Positions 55,963-63,815 of a DNA stretch of 64,000 nucleotides are shown here, piece after piece; within the stretch, counting starts at the first letter, position 1, and the number at the start of each line of letters is the position of its first letter. Both the position numbers and the translations under genes were made by a program. The DNA comes from JBCCIM01 sp965263205 (GTDB lineage: Bacteria > Bacteroidota > Rhodothermia > Rhodothermales > JAHQVL01). The stretch spans positions 372,001 to 436,000 of the forward strand of contig CBDHHF010000025.1 of NCBI GenBank assembly GCA_965263205.1. The letters run 5' to 3'. The notes under the pieces are model-generated. The model searched no databases and had not been told where the DNA came from. It saw only the letters and a list, made by a program, of their open reading frames with translations.

Positions 55963-55998
55963 GTATTCGCCCGACCGACCTCCTACCGGGCCGGCAAT

Positions 55999-56457
55999 TT
56001 ACTCGCTTGATTTTTTTGTTTGATGTCGCTTGAATTCCTGTAGCGACTGTTCGAGTAAATGTAACTGCTCCGCAAGGGCATTTTCAATGGTGGTACGGCG
56101 CTCGTTTTCGAACTCGGTCACAAGTTCTGCCGGCACACTGGTGGAAAGCATGTCAACATGAATCCGCATTTGCTTCAGCAATACAGCCCGAATGGCTCGC
56201 AGTCCAACCCTTGGGCCTTCCTGCGGCATATCGCTTGCATACACATCAAGGTATCCATCAATGAGTGCTGTAGCGCGTGCAGCGTGATTTGTCCCTTTTA
56301 ATACCGCAGTTACCTGTGGGACATTCATCCAGCGCTTGTAATGCACAAGCGTCTGCTCAACTTCCTGGATAAGAGGTTCGAAGTTGTCGTCGGGTGTTTG
56401 TACCGGTGTTGCAAACGCTAAACTCGTTGTAAGTAAAAGAGCGAGAAATGTAGCCAT
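55999..56457 (-). CDS. Secreted helical protein of unknown function
   Basis: 152 residues; ATG at 56457, with a signal peptide to about FATPVQ (20). The rest is predicted mostly helical, charged and heptad-like at the end (EFENERRTTIENALAEQL, HLLEQSLQEFKRHQ). No family recognised. It is followed by the AGMO-like gene 36 bases later on the same strand. Confidence 0.6.
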   Translation of the reverse strand: MATFLALLLTTSLAFATPVQTPDDNFEPLIQEVEQTLVHYKRWMNVPQVTAVLKGTNHAARATALIDGYLDVYASDMPQEGPRVGLRAIRAVLLKQMRIHVDMLSTSVPAELVTEFENERRTTIENALAEQLHLLEQSLQEFKRHQTKKSSE

Positions 56458-56587
56458 AGCTAGCTTGTGGTGGTCTACTGAGTGCTTTGTATATAACTAT
56501 ATACTTAAGAAAGCCTCTGTTTTGCCACAAGGCAATTTTTTGACCATGCACTAACGGCGTTCGTGCACCACTTACCTGCAAATCGCG

Positions 56588-57040
56588 TTATCGGTTTACA
56601 CGACGGAGGTATACGTTTTGGTTATCTTTAACAAGCCGGCCCCGACGATCTTCGTTATATGCTGCAAGGTTGCGGCCATCAAACATCCAAATGCTGTCGT
56701 CCATATCGAAATGCTCCCCATCGCCCATGTAGAGCGCACCGTCTTCGATGTACCACTCTGAATACTCAACCTCATTCTCACCAAAGGCATTGACAACAAC
56801 GCGCAGTTCATTCTCGCGCTTGAACTCGAAGCGTATGTCGATCTCGTCAAGCACACCATCCACTGTTTTGCTCAGAATGCGATCCAGGGCTGTATCGCCG
56901 CCATCCAGGTCTTCTTCGCTGATGTCGATCTCGAGCTTCCATGTACCGCTAAGGTCTTTGTAGTGAACGCGGGTCTGGGCGTTGGTTACAGCGACGCCGG
57001 CAAAAAGGAAAAGCAGTACAAGCAGTAGTGGTGTTTTCAT
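56588..57040 (-). CDS. Secreted small beta-rich protein of unknown function
   Basis: 150 residues; ATG at 57040; signal peptide to about VTNAQ (22). The DLSGTWKLEIDIS start, a GxW motif, and successive strands (IRFEFKRENELRVVV, EVEYSEWYIEDGALYMG, DDSIWMFDGRNL) look like a lipocalin-like or META-type barrel. No function can be given. Confidence 0.6.
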   Translation of the reverse strand: MKTPLLLVLLFLFAGVAVTNAQTRVHYKDLSGTWKLEIDISEEDLDGGDTALDRILSKTVDGVLDEIDIRFEFKRENELRVVVNAFGENEVEYSEWYIEDGALYMGDGEHFDMDDSIWMFDGRNLAAYNEDRRGRLVKDNQNVYLRRVNR

Positions 57041-57135
57041 CGCAGTGGTAGTTATGCTAAAAATTTAACATAGCTCCATTACTGGTTTTTGCTCAGAAAA
57101 GTTACGCTACCCGGAAAAGATTCTTCAGATAAGAA

Positions 57136-58416
57136 TCAGCGGTTAAACGGACGTTCGTTGATCCAATGAAAGCCGCGCTCGTTGAGTAAATACTTTTTTG
57201 GCGGTAGGGATTTGAGGGTAACTACAATCGAGTCTTGCTTGTACAGACCACTGATGAACAAGGTGCTGTCATCAAGATGCTGGTAGTTCAACGTTATATT
57301 CGTCAATGAATCAGCATAAGTATATACTTCGATCGTCGCGCTGGTCGTATCTGGATTGAATGATACACGTTCTGTTGAACCATCAACCGTGGTAATTTCT
57401 GCGCTCCCGTGATTTTTCACTTCGAGGCTCACCCAACGGAGGTAACTACCAGAATTGTTTGATGCAGATCTGGTTGACTGAAAATCCACCGTCTCATACG
57501 ATCCCACCAGCGCCATATCAGTCGTTTTCTCTGCTTCAGCCATTCTTGTATGAAGCCCAATTGCGCCTGCAATATTCATTGCAAGCACAGCAAAAAACCC
57601 AAGCCCTTTGAACATCGTCAAAGCAATCCCCAGGTTTGTATTAATATTAAACGCCTTTAGGTCGGCTGCCTCGGCCGTTTCATTCAGAATAAAAAACGTA
57701 TACAGCCTGGATACATGAGGCGCCGCTATAAACGCTGCAAAAAACAGCAGATGGGTTGAGTATATCTTCACCGGCACGTCGTAACTGAAATTCAGCACGA
57801 CAACATTCGACATCACACCTATGACAATCAAGGCACCCAACAACGCCGTGCGGCGAAACATCAACAATACTCCACCAACAACTTCTCCGAGTCCGGTAAA
57901 AAGATTATACGGATACGAGTAACCCATAAAGGTCCATAACAATCCCATTGGAGATGACTCACCGTACGTCTGTGCCAGGCGTGCGTCAGGCGGGTAGGGG
58001 AACTGTGTTTTGAGGACTTTGGCCATACCATACATCACCATAATTAGGCCAACATAAACAGCAACAAAAAGACGAAGTCCTGCAGCGAGTTTTTCATAAT
58101 CCGTGCGCTCCCGATCTGCCCATCCCCATATCAGCGTTGCAACTGTAGCAACGAAGAGGATCGCTAATAACTGCACATAGTTATAGGTTGTATCGCCACT
58201 GCCATTCGGTTTCTCTGGCATTTCATAGCCGAGATTCAATACAGCATCACCAATCCAATAAATAAAACTATCCCAGGCTCCGGAGAAGGGAAGCATGTGA
58301 AAGATCATGCCTAGCATTCCATCCAGAAAAATGAACAGCAGGATGTAGCAAAAAGAGAAGCGGAAAAGGACCTTTTGTAATCGAGTCCAGGGTGCAGTCA
58401 GGGTGAGTGTCTCCAT
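57136..58416 (-). CDS. DoxX-like membrane protein with C-terminal extracytoplasmic domain
   Basis: 426 residues; ATG at 58416. Seven or more membrane segments in the first 295 residues include the DoxX-like segment MVMYGMAKVLKTQFPYP and YNLFTGLGEVVGGVLLMFRRT, found in the DoxX/SURF4 group. The last 130 residues are soluble and beta-rich (VSLEVKNHGSAEITTVDG, VYTYADSLTNITLNYQHL), probably facing the periplasm. Function unknown; no catalytic residues noticed. Confidence 0.7.
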   Translation of the reverse strand: METLTLTAPWTRLQKVLFRFSFCYILLFIFLDGMLGMIFHMLPFSGAWDSFIYWIGDAVLNLGYEMPEKPNGSGDTTYNYVQLLAILFVATVATLIWGWADRERTDYEKLAAGLRLFVAVYVGLIMVMYGMAKVLKTQFPYPPDARLAQTYGESSPMGLLWTFMGYSYPYNLFTGLGEVVGGVLLMFRRTALLGALIVIGVMSNVVVLNFSYDVPVKIYSTHLLFFAAFIAAPHVSRLYTFFILNETAEAADLKAFNINTNLGIALTMFKGLGFFAVLAMNIAGAIGLHTRMAEAEKTTDMALVGSYETVDFQSTRSASNNSGSYLRWVSLEVKNHGSAEITTVDGSTERVSFNPDTTSATIEVYTYADSLTNITLNYQHLDDSTLFISGLYKQDSIVVTLKSLPPKKYLLNERGFHWINERPFNR

Positions 58417-58495
58417 GATGCAATGCCGTTACGTTGGTGGTCTACTAATATAACGACACGCAGAAACAACCAGCATCACGACATCCGGCCATACT

Positions 58496-58560
58496 CGGCC
58501 AGGAATTTACTTCGGCCAGGAATTTACTTCGGCCAGGAATTTACTTCGGCCAGGAATTTA
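58496..58560. repeat. 17-bp tandem repeat, three full copies plus a partial one
   Basis: Unit CGGCCAGGAATTTACTT at 58496, 58513 and 58530, all perfect, then 14 matching bases from 58547. The partial copy supplies the stop codon (58558-58560) of the GNAT gene read on the minus strand. Confidence 0.95.
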
Positions 58561-59109
58561 TTGATGTGCAAGACGCTCCGTTGCTTCCCTCGACCAGGCA
58601 TACCGAACAATGGCGGCCATGCCGCCGTCGGGTTGTTGATCTGTTTTCGTTTCGACGGGCTCACCGTATACGCGTTCGTAAAATGTACGCGCCTTTGTGT
58701 TGTCACGATAGACCCAGAGGTACATCGGGTTGACAGCAGGTGGACGGCTTGCAGCACGCTCCAGAACCCACCGTGCCGCGTGTTGCATGAGTTGCCGGCC
58801 AAGACCACGCTGCTGTACTGTTGGCAAGACATGCAGATTGTCAATCAACGTGCCCCAATCAGGATCAGCATCTGCAACGGCACACACAAATCCGACCATC
58901 TGTTTTTCCTCTTCAGCAATACAAAGAAAAATCGGCTCCGGAATGCCATCGTTGAAACGCGATGCCCAGTAGTGCATCCGGTTGTCCCACAATGCTTCAT
59001 CAAGAAAGGTGTCGGATAAAATGCCGCGGTAAGCTGCTTGCCAACTCTTTGTATGTAACTGTGCAACAGCTTCCCAATCTGCTGCTATACCCAATCTGAA
59101 TGTAATCAT
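58558..59109 (-). CDS. GNAT family N-acetyltransferase
   Basis: 183 residues; ATG at 59109. Motif A is LHVLPTVQQRGLGRQLMQHA, and the end NTKARTFYERVYGE with a following beta-strand fits the RimI-like group (SWQAAYRGILSD near the start is common). Its stop lies inside the 17-bp tandem repeat. The palindromic word at 59132-59147 sits 23 bases upstream of its start codon. Confidence 0.87.
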   Translation of the reverse strand: MITFRLGIAADWEAVAQLHTKSWQAAYRGILSDTFLDEALWDNRMHYWASRFNDGIPEPIFLCIAEEEKQMVGFVCAVADADPDWGTLIDNLHVLPTVQQRGLGRQLMQHAARWVLERAASRPPAVNPMYLWVYRDNTKARTFYERVYGEPVETKTDQQPDGGMAAIVRYAWSREATERLAHQ

Positions 59110-59131
59110 GGATCCTATTTGACGCCATCAT

Positions 59132-59147
59132 CTAACAGTGTTAGGCG
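59132..59147. promoter_or_regulatory. Palindromic word, first copy of a 16-bp direct repeat
   Basis: CTAACAGTGTTAGGCG contains the dyad CTAACA-G-TGTTAG and lies just upstream of the GNAT start at 59109. The same 16 bases recur at 59224-59239 inside the end of the cupin gene. It could be an operator; this is an inference from symmetry and position. Confidence 0.4.
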
Positions 59148-59219
59148 CTTTGTATCTAGGTCTTTTGCATTTTACGTCTGCGTTAAAGGTAGCTAAACGG
59201 GCAAATCTGTGCACCAAAA

Positions 59220-59564
59220 TCACCTAACAGTGTTAGGCGACTCGCCCCCTTCAGGGCCGTAGAATACAACCCAAACCACAAGATCATCCGTAAAATCTTC
59301 AAAACGATGCACTACACCAGCTGGCACAAACAGCACATCGCCGGCACCAAACGCATGGTGCGCATCGCCATTCACAAACATGCCGGCACCAGAAACAACA
59401 AAGTACAACTCATCGCGCGTGTGTGGTTGTTGCGGGTCAACATCCTTCGGCGCATAAATTTCAACTTCCATCGTTCCATGCTCCAATACCGGGGCAAACC
59501 GGTTGCCCTGTGCATCGGGTACCAGCGCCAGCGCTTCAGCAAGGGTCTTGTGGTAATCAGCCAT
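59220..59564 (-). CDS. Cupin-domain protein
   Basis: 114 residues; ATG at 59564. The cupin motifs are clear: HTRDELYFVVSGAGMFVNGD (His, Glu) and FGAGDVLFVPAGVVHRFEDF (His). It is a small single-domain metal-binding barrel, cytoplasmic, possibly regulatory or enzymatic. The final codons (GESPNTVR) are encoded by the second copy of the palindromic 16-bp word, so the C-terminus may have been formed by that insertion or duplication. Confidence 0.88.
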   Translation of the reverse strand: MADYHKTLAEALALVPDAQGNRFAPVLEHGTMEVEIYAPKDVDPQQPHTRDELYFVVSGAGMFVNGDAHHAFGAGDVLFVPAGVVHRFEDFTDDLVVWVVFYGPEGGESPNTVR

Positions 59565-59575
59565 GTGATTTCATT

Positions 59576-59989
59576 CTATAGATAAGATACAGCGGTACTC
59601 ATCAACGTAGGGCGTTGCGCAAAACCGAGCTTCTCATAAAACGTGTGGGCGTCTTTTGTCTGCAGTGAAAATTGGGTGTGCGACAACTCGGGGTGCCCCA
59701 TCACGCGTTCCATCATCCACTGCCCGAGACCCTGTCCTCGATGTGTAGATTTCACCACCATATCTGAAACCCAGGTTGTTGAAGCGAAGTCGCTAACAAC
59801 ACGCACAAATGCGATCAGCTCCGTTGCATCGTAAAGCGAGAAACACATTGAGTTGGCAACCAGCTTTTCCATGTTCTCGCGCGAGCGACGCTTCGCCCAG
59901 TACGTTTGTTGGAGTAACGTATGCAGTTGCGCGATATCCACCCGCGTCCGTTCATCGTACAGGGTATACGTTTTGAATTCCCATTTCAT
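59576..59989 (-). CDS. GNAT family N-acetyltransferase
   Basis: ATG at 59989 gives 137 residues; a longer frame from 60283 overlaps the PhzF gene and is rejected. Motif A reads VVKSTHRGQGLGQWMMERV and the C-terminal HTFYEKLGF is standard. It starts 8 bases after the PhzF-like gene and is followed 11 bases later by the cupin gene, so the three are probably one transcript. Confidence 0.87.
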   Translation of the reverse strand: MKWEFKTYTLYDERTRVDIAQLHTLLQQTYWAKRRSRENMEKLVANSMCFSLYDATELIAFVRVVSDFASTTWVSDMVVKSTHRGQGLGQWMMERVMGHPELSHTQFSLQTKDAHTFYEKLGFAQRPTLMSTAVSYL

Positions 59990-59997
59990 GGTGTCCG

Positions 59998-60885
59998 TCA
60001 GATAAGTAATTCCCCAGAAAAAACAAGCGCAGCCTGGCCGCCGACATTTATGCCCTCGATATTTTGCAGCGACCCCACACAGGATACCGCGGCTTGTCCT
60101 GGCCGGCCCATCCAGTGCCCTTGCTCTGCGGTAAACGAAGCAGCACGAAGTAAACCATGATGCCAGAGGTACGAGGCCATACCGCCTGTGGCAGAACCCG
60201 TAAATGGATCTTCCATTGTATCGGGTGGCATACCGAAGTGTCGGGCAAAGGTATCGCCGGCTTCGGTGGCACCTTCCAGGCAAAACAGATGCGGACTAAA
60301 AAAATCCGCTTGCGCCCGTAAGCTGGCATAGGCAGGAATGTCCAACGCGGCTCTCCGCAACGCATCGAGGTTTGCAAGCGGTACCATGAGTTGAGGTGTC
60401 CCTGTACTGACCGTCTGAATTACAGCACCCGGGAGCAGGTCTGCCGGCTTCAGGTTGAAAACAGGCATCACATCTTCCGGGCGATGGGTTTGCAAGAAAG
60501 CGGGTTTGCGCTGCGTCATCACAATTTGCTGCACGACACCATCTTTCTGATGGACCGCAACCGGAATCAGCCCGGCCGGCATTTCAAGGGTGATGGTTGT
60601 GACCGCTTCGGAGAGTTGAAGCCGCCCCGACTGGATCAACGCAAAGGTAGTTGCAATGGTTGGGTGACCAGCCATTGGAATTTCTTCAGCCGGCGTGAAA
60701 TACCGAACGCGAAAATCAGCTTTAGCAGCACTTAGCACAAACGCTGTCTCCGAGAGATTCATTTCCTGCGCAATGGCCTGCATGGTTGCCGCCGTCAGGT
60801 TGTCGGCATCAAAGACAACAGCGCATGGGTTGCCACCGAGCGGACGGTCTGTAAAAGCGTCCACCTGCATCAAAGGTAAAGGCAT
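59998..60885 (-). CDS. PhzF family isomerase-like protein
   Basis: 295 residues; ATG at 60885. Both halves of the diaminopimelate-epimerase-like fold can be read: VDAFTDRPLGGNPCAVV with the catalytic Glu46 in NLSETAFVL, EIPMAGHPTIAT, and the second half ending MEDPFTGSATGGMASYLW. PhzF proteins isomerise small acids; most members outside phenazine clusters have unknown substrates. No phenazine genes are near. Confidence 0.92.
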   Translation of the reverse strand: MPLPLMQVDAFTDRPLGGNPCAVVFDADNLTAATMQAIAQEMNLSETAFVLSAAKADFRVRYFTPAEEIPMAGHPTIATTFALIQSGRLQLSEAVTTITLEMPAGLIPVAVHQKDGVVQQIVMTQRKPAFLQTHRPEDVMPVFNLKPADLLPGAVIQTVSTGTPQLMVPLANLDALRRAALDIPAYASLRAQADFFSPHLFCLEGATEAGDTFARHFGMPPDTMEDPFTGSATGGMASYLWHHGLLRAASFTAEQGHWMGRPGQAAVSCVGSLQNIEGINVGGQAALVFSGELLI

Positions 60886-60974
60886 GGGTACGTGCGGGTT
60901 CAGGTCCGTATTGATTTACGAGAGATTCGATTGCGCGGCGTAATCAGACAAGACTGTATAATCAGGCAGCACGA

Positions 60975-61622
60975 TCAAGCAACCCGTTTTTCCAATCTCG
61001 TCTTAAACAGATCTTTCTCTTTCTGCGGAAGGGCAGCAACAGCTAACGCGCGACGCATCCCATCAACATCATCGCGCTCGAGCACCTTCATCCGCAAAAT
61101 GTCTACCACCGAAATGCCATGGGTCATTTTTGCCAGTGGCTTTACTTCATCCCCGGCTTCAACAACGCCTTCTTCAACCACCGAAAAGTAAATACCACAC
61201 CGCAAGCTCTTCAGAAAGCGCTCGATCATGTCGCGGCGCTGAAAACGCATGGCAAGTTTATCACAGGGCTGGCGTGGCTTTACCGCCATCACGACGGCAG
61301 TGCCAATCTGAAACGTGTCACCAATTTGAATGACGGATTCGTCGAGATCATCAATGGTAAGATTCTCGCCAAACATACCATCGGGCATTGCCTCGCGCTC
61401 GAGTACAGCCTCCCAATATGCGTAATGATTTTTTCCATAGCCATAGACGGCCATGTCTTTGCCGCCATGGACCTTCAAATTGGTTTGGGTATCGCCATCT
61501 ATACCTAGCGATGCTACACCAACCGGGCCGGCTACCGGCGTTTTGACGATGGAGGAGTGAACGGTTTGTCCATCCCATGTAAGCGGTGCAGACTTGCCAA
61601 CATTAACGGATAATACGCGCAT
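60975..61622 (-). CDS. MOSC-domain protein (YiiM-like)
   Basis: 215 residues; ATG at 61622. Characteristic segments are GDTQTNLKVHGGKDMAVYGY, FGENLTIDDL, IGTAVVMAVKPRQPCDKLAM with the MOSC Cys, and the C-terminal 3-alpha helical domain seen in YiiM. Bacterial YiiM uses the molybdenum cofactor to reduce N-hydroxylated compounds. It is the second gene in the minus-strand group read from 62205. Confidence 0.9.
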   Translation of the reverse strand: MRVLSVNVGKSAPLTWDGQTVHSSIVKTPVAGPVGVASLGIDGDTQTNLKVHGGKDMAVYGYGKNHYAYWEAVLEREAMPDGMFGENLTIDDLDESVIQIGDTFQIGTAVVMAVKPRQPCDKLAMRFQRRDMIERFLKSLRCGIYFSVVEEGVVEAGDEVKPLAKMTHGISVVDILRMKVLERDDVDGMRRALAVAALPQKEKDLFKTRLEKRVA

Positions 61623-61695
61623 GATTGCTTTCGGAGGGTTGCGTGGATAATTCCTGTGTGGGTTGTTGCTTCTCTTATAGAGATACCTGTGGCAG

Positions 61696-62205
61696 TTATG
61701 ACACCGTCTGACAGATCAGGCGCGAGATCACTGCAAGGTGATGATCATCGTGCTCAGCTGTGAAGAACAGCAAGTCTAACATGCGCATCGGTTGCTTCAA
61801 TCGGGGATGCCGGCTCGTCATACCGAATGCTTCTTGCGGCAAGGTTTCAATGCGCTGGATCAATGCAAGGCGCTGATTGCGAAATTCAGATAACAGGAAA
61901 ATGAGTGGACGATTGTTGTGATTGGCTCGGTGCGTCTTCTTGTTTTCCAAATCGGCAACCCGCATTTCTTCCGCGCCGGCGAGAATGTCCTCAACGCGGC
62001 CTAGCCATAAAGACTCAAGATCGAGCAGGTGGCCGACTTCTTCCTGAATCGACCATTTCCCATTTTGCTTGTGCACCAGTTGCCGGGCATTGAGCCCTTG
62101 CATGCGTTCCTCAACCCGCGCCGGCGTACCGCGCAGCCGCTCGATCAGGTTGGCGGTCATCCAAAGCGGCAAGTCGAATGAAAATTTTCGTTCAAACCAA
62201 TCCAT
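61696..62205 (-). CDS. DinB family putative metal-dependent hydrolase
   Basis: 169 residues; ATG at 62205. A four-helix DinB bundle with three metal-binding histidines in the expected places: VGHLLDLE (His) and AEHDDHHLAVI (two His). DinB/YfiT relatives include bacillithiol or mycothiol transferases. It is divergent from the MocR-type regulator gene, 170 bases apart, and may be under its control. Confidence 0.87.
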   Translation of the reverse strand: MDWFERKFSFDLPLWMTANLIERLRGTPARVEERMQGLNARQLVHKQNGKWSIQEEVGHLLDLESLWLGRVEDILAGAEEMRVADLENKKTHRANHNNRPLIFLLSEFRNQRLALIQRIETLPQEAFGMTSRHPRLKQPMRMLDLLFFTAEHDDHHLAVISRLICQTVS

Positions 62206-62313
62206 CAGGCTCCTCCCAGTTTTTCTTTGCAGGCACGTTCAGAGCCGGCATCGCAGAGGCCGGCGACCTTGATACCGCGACAAGTTTATTGCACAAACCA
62301 AAAACAAAACAGA

Positions 62314-62362
62314 TACAGTTTCATAAATTGTTACGGTTACAATCTGCTTTTTCAAAACTGTA
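62314..62362. promoter_or_regulatory. Putative operator upstream of the MocR-type gene
   Basis: TACAGTTT (62314-62321) and AAACTGTA (62355-62362) are exact inverted copies; between them ATTGT-TACGGTT-ACAAT forms a second dyad. The site lies 13-62 bases before the MocR start and in the shared region with the DinB gene. MocR regulators usually bind such sites in divergent promoters; the match to a specific consensus was not tested. Confidence 0.5.
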
Positions 62363-62375
62363 CCGATAGACAAGC

Positions 62376-63815
62376 ATGAAAGATACCCTGACCCGCCCGT
62401 CGTTTTTGTACGAGCAAATTGTAGCAGACATCACACAACGCATCGACCGAGGGAGTCTTCGCCCGGGCGACCGCTTGCCTTCCGTACGGAGCTTTAGTCA
62501 AAAACACGGGGTCAGCATCTCTACCGTGATGCAGGCCTACAGAAATCTCGAAGACCGGCTCTTGATTGAGGCACGGCCGCAATCCGGATTCTACGTGCGT
62601 CCACAAATAAGCCAGCGTCCCCACGAGCCTGAAATCTCATCGCCGCCTAAAGCAGCGCAGGATGTATCGGTAACCGAACTCATCATTGAGGTTTGTGCAA
62701 CTGTACTTGATCCTGACATCGTCCCGCTGGGTGCAGCCATCCCAAGTCCTGAACTCCTCCCAACCCGGCAACTGAACCGAATGCTTGCAACCGTTGCACG
62801 CAACAGCGGCGAACGCACAACGCAATACCTGTTACCCCAGGGAGATCTAGCCTTGAGACAGGAAATTGCGCGTAGAAGCCTCGACTGGGGATTCAACATT
62901 TCAGCGGATGACATCATCGTGACCTGCGGTTGCATGGAAGCGCTCTCTCTTTCACTACGTGCGGTGGCTTCTGAAGGTGATGCTATTGCCGTAGAGTCGC
63001 CCACTTATTTTGGCGTGCTTCAACTCATTGAGAGTTTACGGATGAAAGCGTTCGAAATCCCAACGCACCCACGCGACGGCCTGAGTCTGGAAGCGCTGGA
63101 GACAGCATTCCAAAAACAGCAGGTTTCTGCCTGCTTGTTTATGCCAAACTTCCACAATCCGCTCGGCTGCGTGATGTCCGATGAAAAAAAGCAGGCGCTG
63201 GCAGAACTTGCTGCCAAATATCAGATCCCGGTTATTGAAGATGATTTGTATGGCGACATCTTCCATGAACCGCCGCGCCCACGCGCCCTTAAAGCATTCG
63301 ACAACGATGCGCGCGTTATGTACTGCAGTTCATTTTCGAAAACACTTGCCCCCGGCTTCAGAATAGGATGGGCCGTTCCAGGCCGGCACATGAAGACAGT
63401 AATGCAAGCAAAAATGGCCAGCACCATTGCGGCTGCTGCCCCGCTACAAATGGCCATCAACGAATTTCTAAAAAAAGGCGGCTACGATCACCATGTTCGC
63501 CGGCTGCGACGCGCCTATGCCCACAACCTCGCCCGCATGACTGAAGCCGTAAGTACCCACTTTCCAGCCGGCACCCGGGCCACGCGGCCACGTGGCGGCT
63601 TTGTGCTGTGGATTGAGTTACCAGAGGGCGTTGATGCGCTCAAGCTCTACCAGCTAGCGCTCAAGCAAAAAATAGGCGTTGCGCCTGGGCCGCTTTTTTC
63701 AGCAACGCAGGCATACGCTAACTGTATCCGGCTCAACGGTGGTTACCCATGGTCGCCGCGTATCGAAGCTGCACTCAAAACGCTCGGTAGTCTTGCTGCA
63801 AAACTGCAGCCCTGA
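62376..63815 (+). CDS. MocR/PdxR-type regulator (GntR HTH fused to aminotransferase domain)
   Basis: 479 residues; ATG at 62376. An N-terminal winged helix (about 8-75: GDRLPSVRSFSQKHGVSIST, VMQAYRNLEDRLLI) is joined by a linker to a full fold type I aminotransferase domain with the PLP lysine Lys322 in SFSKTLAPGFRIGW, Asp in EDDLYGD (about 288-294) and the Asn in PNFHNPLG. MocR proteins sense PLP or amino compounds and activate or repress a divergent gene. The neighbouring divergent gene is DinB. Confidence 0.93.
   Translation: MKDTLTRPSFLYEQIVADITQRIDRGSLRPGDRLPSVRSFSQKHGVSISTVMQAYRNLEDRLLIEARPQSGFYVRPQISQRPHEPEISSPPKAAQDVSVTELIIEVCATVLDPDIVPLGAAIPSPELLPTRQLNRMLATVARNSGERTTQYLLPQGDLALRQEIARRSLDWGFNISADDIIVTCGCMEALSLSLRAVASEGDAIAVESPTYFGVLQLIESLRMKAFEIPTHPRDGLSLEALETAFQKQQVSACLFMPNFHNPLGCVMSDEKKQALAELAAKYQIPVIEDDLYGDIFHEPPRPRALKAFDNDARVMYCSSFSKTLAPGFRIGWAVPGRHMKTVMQAKMASTIAAAAPLQMAINEFLKKGGYDHHVRRLRRAYAHNLARMTEAVSTHFPAGTRATRPRGGFVLWIELPEGVDALKLYQLALKQKIGVAPGPLFSATQAYANCIRLNGGYPWSPRIEAALKTLGSLAAKLQP

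Noticed and set aside
58496..58560. Possible CRISPR-like array
   Set aside because: Units are contiguous with no spacers and no cas genes are nearby; this is a simple tandem repeat.
59990..60283. N-terminal extension of the GNAT gene at 59576
   Set aside because: It overlaps the PhzF gene in another frame and has no conserved sequence; ATG at 59989 starts the domain.
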